A DNA stretch of 64,000 nucleotides from Benincasa hispida (taxonomy: Eukaryota; Streptophyta; Magnoliopsida; Cucurbitales; Cucurbitaceae), in assembly GCF_009727055.1 (NCBI RefSeq), contig NC_052358.1, positions 39,657,954 through 39,721,953 on the forward strand. The letters run 5' to 3'. Shown here one piece after another: positions 58,961 through 64,000 of this stretch (the first letter of the stretch is position 1; every line of letters starts with the position of its first letter). The translations under genes and the position numbers were made by a program. The notes below the pieces were generated by a model. That model saw nothing but the letters and a program-made list of their open reading frames with translations. It searched no databases and had not been told where the DNA came from.

Positions 58961-60503
58961 TGATAGCTCTAAGAAAGAGTTATTATTCCTAGCTTAATTC
59001 GAGATTATTATCGAATTTTATGTTTTTATTTCCCTATTTCGTAGGTACCGAGCAATCAAGAGGTAGAATTAATCATTTGGTGAAGAACAAGATTAATTTG
59101 AAGCAGTTTGGAGTTGATTTTAGCATCCGGGCTTCAAAAGAGTTGAAAAGACCAAAATGCCCCTACCAGAGCATCACAACGCTCGTAATTTTCCTAGGTA
59201 TGACGCTCGTGCAATGCTTGGAGGTAGTAGATCGTGATGCACCTAGCGTCGCAATGCCCTAGAGTTAGAACATTGCCACCGTTGTAACGCCACGCAACGC
59301 TCCAACCCAACGTTGTGTGACAAAATGCTCAGTGTTACAACACTCTCAAGAGCGTTGCAACGGTACGAACTTTGACGGACGGAGTGCAAAGCATGCGCGT
59401 GAGATAGCGTTACCCCTAGCGTTGGACTTCTGCATTGACACTCCCCTTCAAACACTTCAGCTCTGCAACGCTATTTCTAGTGTTGCAACGTTGTCCTTAT
59501 TTTTTATAAATATTCCTCTTCGGTTTTAGGTCGAAGGATGCTAACTTTTGGAGGCTGAGCTGATGGAGGCCAAAGTTAAATTTTATTCTTCTTCCTTTCC
59601 CTTCAGAATTTAGTGTCTTTAGGTTAGTTTTTCTTTTATTTTGGGTTGTAATCAATGGATTGGATGTGTATCTTAGATTTTTCTATGAATTAAGAGGTAA
59701 CTCCTACTTAATTTCTTTTGAGCAAGAGCCCTATGTTTATTTCCTTGAAGGTTTTCTAATTAATTTAACTTAATTTTTGTGCACTCTTTGGTATGATTTG
59801 ATTGATTCTTAATGGATTTTTTATAAATTGATCTGACAAATTAGTTTATTGAAATTTTTGTTTGCAAAATCGTCGTAGCCTATGCATATATTGATTGATT
59901 TAGTTGCACATACTAGAATCACATGTGTAAAGTTTAGACTTTTTTTTTTACCAAATGCATGTATGCCGTAATATAATCTTTTCCAAGTAAATCATGCTAC
60001 AAGATATGGCTTTTCCGGCTTGCACTATGTCTCAACAATTGAACCCATTCGTAATTTAATTCTATTTTAACTTGTATGTCGCTAAGAAGAAAGAGTTGTA
60101 AATTGAATTAGGGCTAATTTGGTTTAATATCTAATTTGGCTAATTGGGCTATTAGATTTTCTAATAGGTTGACGGGTTGACAGATTCACTGTAATTAATT
60201 GATGCCTAATGAGAGAAATTGCATAGGAAACTCTCTCTTTCTCTAGAAATTAGATAGACTCCTATTCTAGATTACATTTACCTTTTTATTTTTAATTTCA
60301 CGCATATATCCCTTCCACACAAAACATCCCTTTACCAGTCTAGTTAGAACATTAATTTAACGAAAGAAATCGTGCTTCTAAGCAGATCGACTCAGACTTA
60401 CCACTGTTACTACGTTAAAGTAGTAATAGGAGTAGTTCAGTCTATACAAATTTTCTTTTGATCAAGTTTGAAGCTTATTAACGACGTAAGTTTTGGCCTT
60501 GTA
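58961..60503 (+). repeat. 5' LTR of the Athila/Tat-like element
   Basis: 1,543 bp. Between 59160 and 59490 it is full of degenerate GCAACGCT/AGCGTTG words. Possible TATA box TTTTTATAAATATTCC at about 59500. Confidence 0.75.
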
Positions 60504-60509
60504 AAAAAG

Positions 60510-60528
60510 GGCACCGCTACCGAGGAAC
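60510..60528 (+). promoter_or_regulatory. Primer-binding site (tRNA-Asp type)
   Basis: GGCACCGCTACCGAGGAAC differs at four positions from the TGGCGCCGTTGCCGGGGAA-type site of Athila/Tat elements and lies just after the 5' LTR. Confidence 0.6.
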
Positions 60529-60613
60529 CCATTGACAGTTTGTTAGTTAAATTTCTAGTTAGAGTATTCTTTTGCTTTTGATTTAATTTCCTTCTTGTGT
60601 CAGTATTTTAAGC

Positions 60614-61012
60614 ATGGACAGATATCATCATCAGGGATGGGGACAATCAAGTGGAGCATCTCAACTTAATGACAAGGTTCGTGACCTCCGAGGTCAACTT
60701 GCTGAGTTAACTTCTTTGGTTACTCAGATGGTTGTAGGTAACCTGCAACAAGTGCAAGCATGTAGGACTAATCACCCTGAACAAGTATGCCCAAGTCTGC
60801 AGTGGAGCCCTATGCCACGAAACTACTCCATGGGAGGGTATCCTAGTTATATGGATGACGATTTTCATTGGCCTAGATGGGAGGAGTCTTATGGCTATGG
60901 AAACCTAGGATGGGACCAGTTCCACTATGATTCACACCCTGCCACATCTGACATGACGATGCATGCTCAACCTGCTAACTCAAGTATGTCATTAAAAGAT
61001 GTGATTAGATAA
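60614..61012 (+). pseudogene. Gag-like fragment of the Athila/Tat-like element
   Basis: 132-codon frame starting at ATG 60614. It has a short heptad-like segment (KVRDLRGQLAELTSLVTQMV) and an aromatic, Gly/Tyr-rich part (YMDDDFHWPRWEESYGYGNL). The frame stops at 61012, and similar low-complexity sequence continues to about 61160 (LQSLRDSVTQSSNSINRRWE). I do not recognise a catalytic domain. Position between primer-binding site and 3' region suggests a gag remnant; this is inference. Confidence 0.45.
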
Positions 61013-61164
61013 CTTGCTATTAACAATATTATTTTTTAGCAAAAGATCTGCAACCTCCAAGAGTGCTTTAGTTTTCAAACTGAGGTTGAAGCTGATCTTC
61101 AGAGTTTGAGAGACTCAGTCACACAATCTTCTAATTCAATTAACCGAAGATGGGAACCCTAGTT

Positions 61165-62377
61165 ACACAATCTTATGACATCACCGACGCGTGCAGCAAT
61201 GTGGTAATCTATGTTGACATTGAGGATTAGTTGAAGGATAGCATGCTATGTTTAGAACCAATTTGTGAGGACTATGGAGAATCTAAGCCTAAACTTGCTG
61301 ATTTCAAGGTGATAATGTTAGGGGTTGAAAAACCTCGCCCTGTTCTGTCGTCTAGTATATCGTATATTTTTTTAGTTTTGTTCTTCTTATTCTCAAGAGT
61401 AAGTTGAGTCAATTGAGTCAGAGTCTTTATTTTCAGTTGAATAAGTTCTTGAGTCTTTTGATTTTTCTTTTTCCCCTTTTTTCAAACAAAATTAAAAATA
61501 CCAAATTCAACCTATCTGGTTCTCTTCAAAAGATGAAGAGCCTTATAGGCTTACTGGGCTATATCGACTCATCCAAGAACGAATTAGAGAAATACAAGAA
61601 TTTCTTTATGCCTTGACAGAGGATAGGTTACGTTGAGCAATCGACGTTAAAAATTTGCCCTTCTGGAGGGAGCCGGGTGAAAATTTTACTGTTTTCTTTA
61701 TTTGTTTTCTATATTAGCTTTCTTTTTGTTTTTGTTTTGTAGGGACGAAAAAAAGAGCAAAGCATCCTTTTTAGAGGTGAGCCTACTACCACAACCATCT
61801 CATGCATGACTATGTTTCTAGGGGAGGTTTTCTATTCCCTCAAACTTTTTCTTTTTTGAGCTTTACTTGAGACACATTTGGGACAATGTATTATTTTAAG
61901 TTTGGGGTGGGGTACTTGTCAAGTAGTTTTTACTAGCTTGAGGTCCTTGAGCATTGTGCTCGGACAATGCTTGTGTGTTTTGATTGCCTTGCTTACTGTT
62001 TGCTCTATTGCTATCATGATAGTTTATGACGCACTCTTCATGTAATAAAATTTGCAGGAAAGAACATTATAAAAGCATGATCATGATTTTAGCCTGATTT
62101 TAAAAACTTTTCTTATCTCTCATGCATCTTTATGTCATTGTTTTGGGAAATTAAAATCTTGCGTGCTTAGAATTGGGTTATCTAGTTTGTACTTCTGTTG
62201 TCACCAGAAAGGTCCACCTTTAACTTAGGAGTAACCATACTTGTCATAGAGCAAAACTAGACAAAGTGGATAAAATAGGGTCTACTGTGAATAAAGAAAA
62301 AGAAAAAGAAAAAAAAAAAGAGAAAATGAGTTGAAAATATAAAAAATAACATAAAAATGAAAAATAAAAAAATAAGG
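61165..62377 (+). other. Non-coding 3' part of the Athila/Tat-like element
   Basis: A possible coding remnant (LCLEPICEDYGESKPKLADF) lies at about 61250-61310. AAGTTTGGGGTGGGG at 61899-61913 is a purine-tract motif typical of this branch. An A-rich GAAAAAGAAAAAGAAAAA stretch follows at 62290-62380. Open frames at 61404-61616 and 62244-62546 (-) are partly chance. Confidence 0.55.
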
Positions 62378-62397
62378 CATAAGTTTTGGGCTTGTCA

Positions 62398-64000
62398 GGA
62401 TCTCCCGACTGAGTTCTGATATTATCATCTACCAAGGTAGGCCTTACCTGAACATGTGCCAATAGCTCACCCAAGTGACTTACTGACAATGTTGTATTAG
62501 CACTCTTGAATTCCTGCAATAACCTTCCCTTTAGAGAACTAAGCACTTACCTAGGGTAGCTCGACTTCCTGCCTAATGTATCGGCTACCACATTTACTTT
62601 GCTTGTGTTGTAGTCAATGAAGTAATCATAATCTTTAATTAACTCTATCCATCTCCTCTGTCTCAAATTCAACTCTTTCTGCTCGAATATGTACTTCAAA
62701 CTTTTATATAATACGTAAATATATCATTTCTCACCAGAAAAGTAATATCTTCAAATCTTTAATTCTAACACCGCAATTGTTAGCTCTAAATCATGCATAG
62801 GGTAGTTACCCTCATGTTTTTTCAGTTGTCTGGATGCATATACTACTACTTTTCCATCCTGCATCAACATACATCCTAATTCTTATCTGGATGCATCACA
62901 ATAAATTTTGAACTCCTTCTATGGAACTGGAAGTGTTAGTATTAGTACAGACACCAATCTTTATTTCAACTCCTGAAAACTCTATTCACAATTATCTATC
63001 AATTCAAACTTTGCATCTTTTCTAGTCAGACAGATTAATTGGAGAGCTATCTTTGAAAAGTCCTCTATAAACCTCCTATAGTAACCTATGAAATCAAGGA
63101 AATTAAGCATCTATGTTACTGTGGTGGGTCGTTCCCATTTAACTATGGTTTTGTTTTGTAGGGATCAGCACTAACTCCAACTGATGACACCACGTGCCCA
63201 AGAATACTACTTGGTTGAGCCAAAATTCACAGTTACTGAACCTGGCATATAACCGTTTTTCACGCAGTATTTGTAACACTATCCTTGGATGCTCTGTATG
63301 CTTTTCCTACTATCTGAATAAACTGGGATATTAGCTATAAATACAATTACAAACTGATCTAAGTATGGATTAAATATCATGTTCATTAGGTCTATAAACA
63401 CTATCGGGATATTAGTTAAACCAAATGGCATAACTAGAAACTCATAATTCCATACCTGGTTTTGAAGGCCGTCTTAGGGAAATCTATGTCCCTAACCTTC
63501 AACTAATGGTAACCCGATCTCCAATCGATATTAAAGAAAAATCATGCTCCTTTCAACTGATCAAACAAATCACCAATACGAGGCAATGAATACTTATTAC
63601 GTATAGTCACCTTGTTCAATTACCTATAGCCAATGTATAACCTGAGTGTGCTATCTTTCTTCTTCGCAAACAGAACCGGTGCTCCCTAAGGTGATACACT
63701 GGGTCTGATATAGCCCTTATCAGATAATTCTTGCAATTGAGTTTTCAACTCCTTCAACTGAGTTGGTGCCAATCTGTAAGGTGCCTGCAAAATAGGTGTT
63801 GTTCCTGGGATCATATAGTAAACTCCACCTCCCTACCAGGTGGTAACCCTGATAACTCCTCAGGAAATACATCAATAAACTCTCGCACCCACAAAAATAT
63901 CCTCAGGTCCTGTCATATTCTTGTGACACTATTACATGAGCCAAATACACTGTCCATCCCTTACTCAACAACTTCTTGGCCTTTACCACCAACAGTACTT
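62398..64000 (-). pseudogene. Element G reverse transcriptase and RNase H
   Basis: From the right edge: [17 protein letters not shown], then [77 protein letters not shown]. The active site reads [10 protein letters not shown] where gypsy RTs have [YF]IDDILVYS, so both catalytic aspartates are gone. RNase H follows, ending [14 protein letters not shown] at about 62580 and RTQSGDPD at 62400. Several stops. Confidence 0.88.

Larger units (their letters stand above)
58961..62397 (+). mobile_element. Athila/Tat-like element lacking most of its 3' LTR
   Basis: 3,437 bp, TGATAGCTCTAAGAAAG ... GGGCTTGTCA, with perfect target duplication GGATC (58956-58960 and 62398-62402). 5' LTR 58961-60503 ends AAGTTTTGGCCTTGTA; the element ends AAGTTTTGGGCTTGTCA, so only about the last 20 bp of the 3' LTR remain. 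Primer-binding site and a small gag-like frame follow the 5' LTR. No RT or integrase: non-autonomous. Confidence 0.82.
36137..64000 (-). mobile_element. Gypsy element G (chromovirus type) with nested insertions
   Basis: Read from the right edge leftwards: RT and RNase H (64000-62398), integrase (58955-58801, then 57477-56600), a short C-terminal tail, polypurine tract and 3' LTR (56186-55771, continued at 38464-36137). Its own sequence is interrupted by a 3,437-bp Athila-like element, a 1,323-bp solo LTR and copia element C. The 5' LTR and gag are beyond the window. Confidence 0.85.

Overview
The window is dicot plant nuclear DNA, strongly AT-rich and made almost entirely of transposable elements in many stages of decay. 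Several repeat types (the TGTAAGCCC-type gypsy LTR, the palindromic ATGTCGG repeat, the Mutator-like element with a Ulp1 gene) look like those I associate with cucurbits such as melon or cucumber. That placement is inference; no rRNA, organellar or single-copy marker settles it.

Only two stretches look like host genes. One is a small intact secreted-peptide gene (5732-5971, + strand) ending in the SGPS...GH motif of PIP/PIPL plant peptides. The other is a broken pair of exons of the vacuolar ATPase subunit a gene (19948-20053 and 12289-12430, - strand), whose intron holds a complete Ty1/copia element.

Layout. 1-1606: 3' end of a dead copia element. 1607-9673: AT-rich DNA with a copia-type LTR, two TRIM-like miniature LTR elements, the peptide gene and several short repeat arrays. 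9674-11972: solo gypsy LTR with a perfect 5-bp target duplication. 12289-20053: V-ATPase pseudogene split by copia element 1 (12449-19842), which itself carries a solo gypsy LTR in its integrase. 20367 to about 25655: Mutator-like element with a mudrA-type transposase (+) facing a Ulp1-type cysteine protease gene (-). About 25655-28015: LTR fragment and a second, truncated copia of the same family, with a single N at 26293 between duplicated flanks. 28440-35359: nearly intact LTR element that encodes only gag and protease. 35540-35640: probable tRNA-derived SINE.

36137-64000 is a nest. A gypsy element of chromovirus type (- strand, entering from the right edge) has its 3' LTR split by copia element C (38465-55770). 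Element C is interrupted by five insertions, four of them solo LTRs of its own LTR type; its 3' LTR and one of the inserted LTRs each contain a further solo gypsy LTR. The gypsy body is interrupted by a solo LTR (57478-58800) and by an Athila/Tat-like element (58961-62397) that has lost nearly all of its 3' LTR. Target duplications let most insertions be delimited to the base. The dominant process is repeated insertion followed by LTR-LTR recombination, with nonsense changes that are often C to T. I did not find an undescribed system; the most biologically interesting items are the peptide gene, the transposase/Ulp1 pair and the gag-protease-only element.
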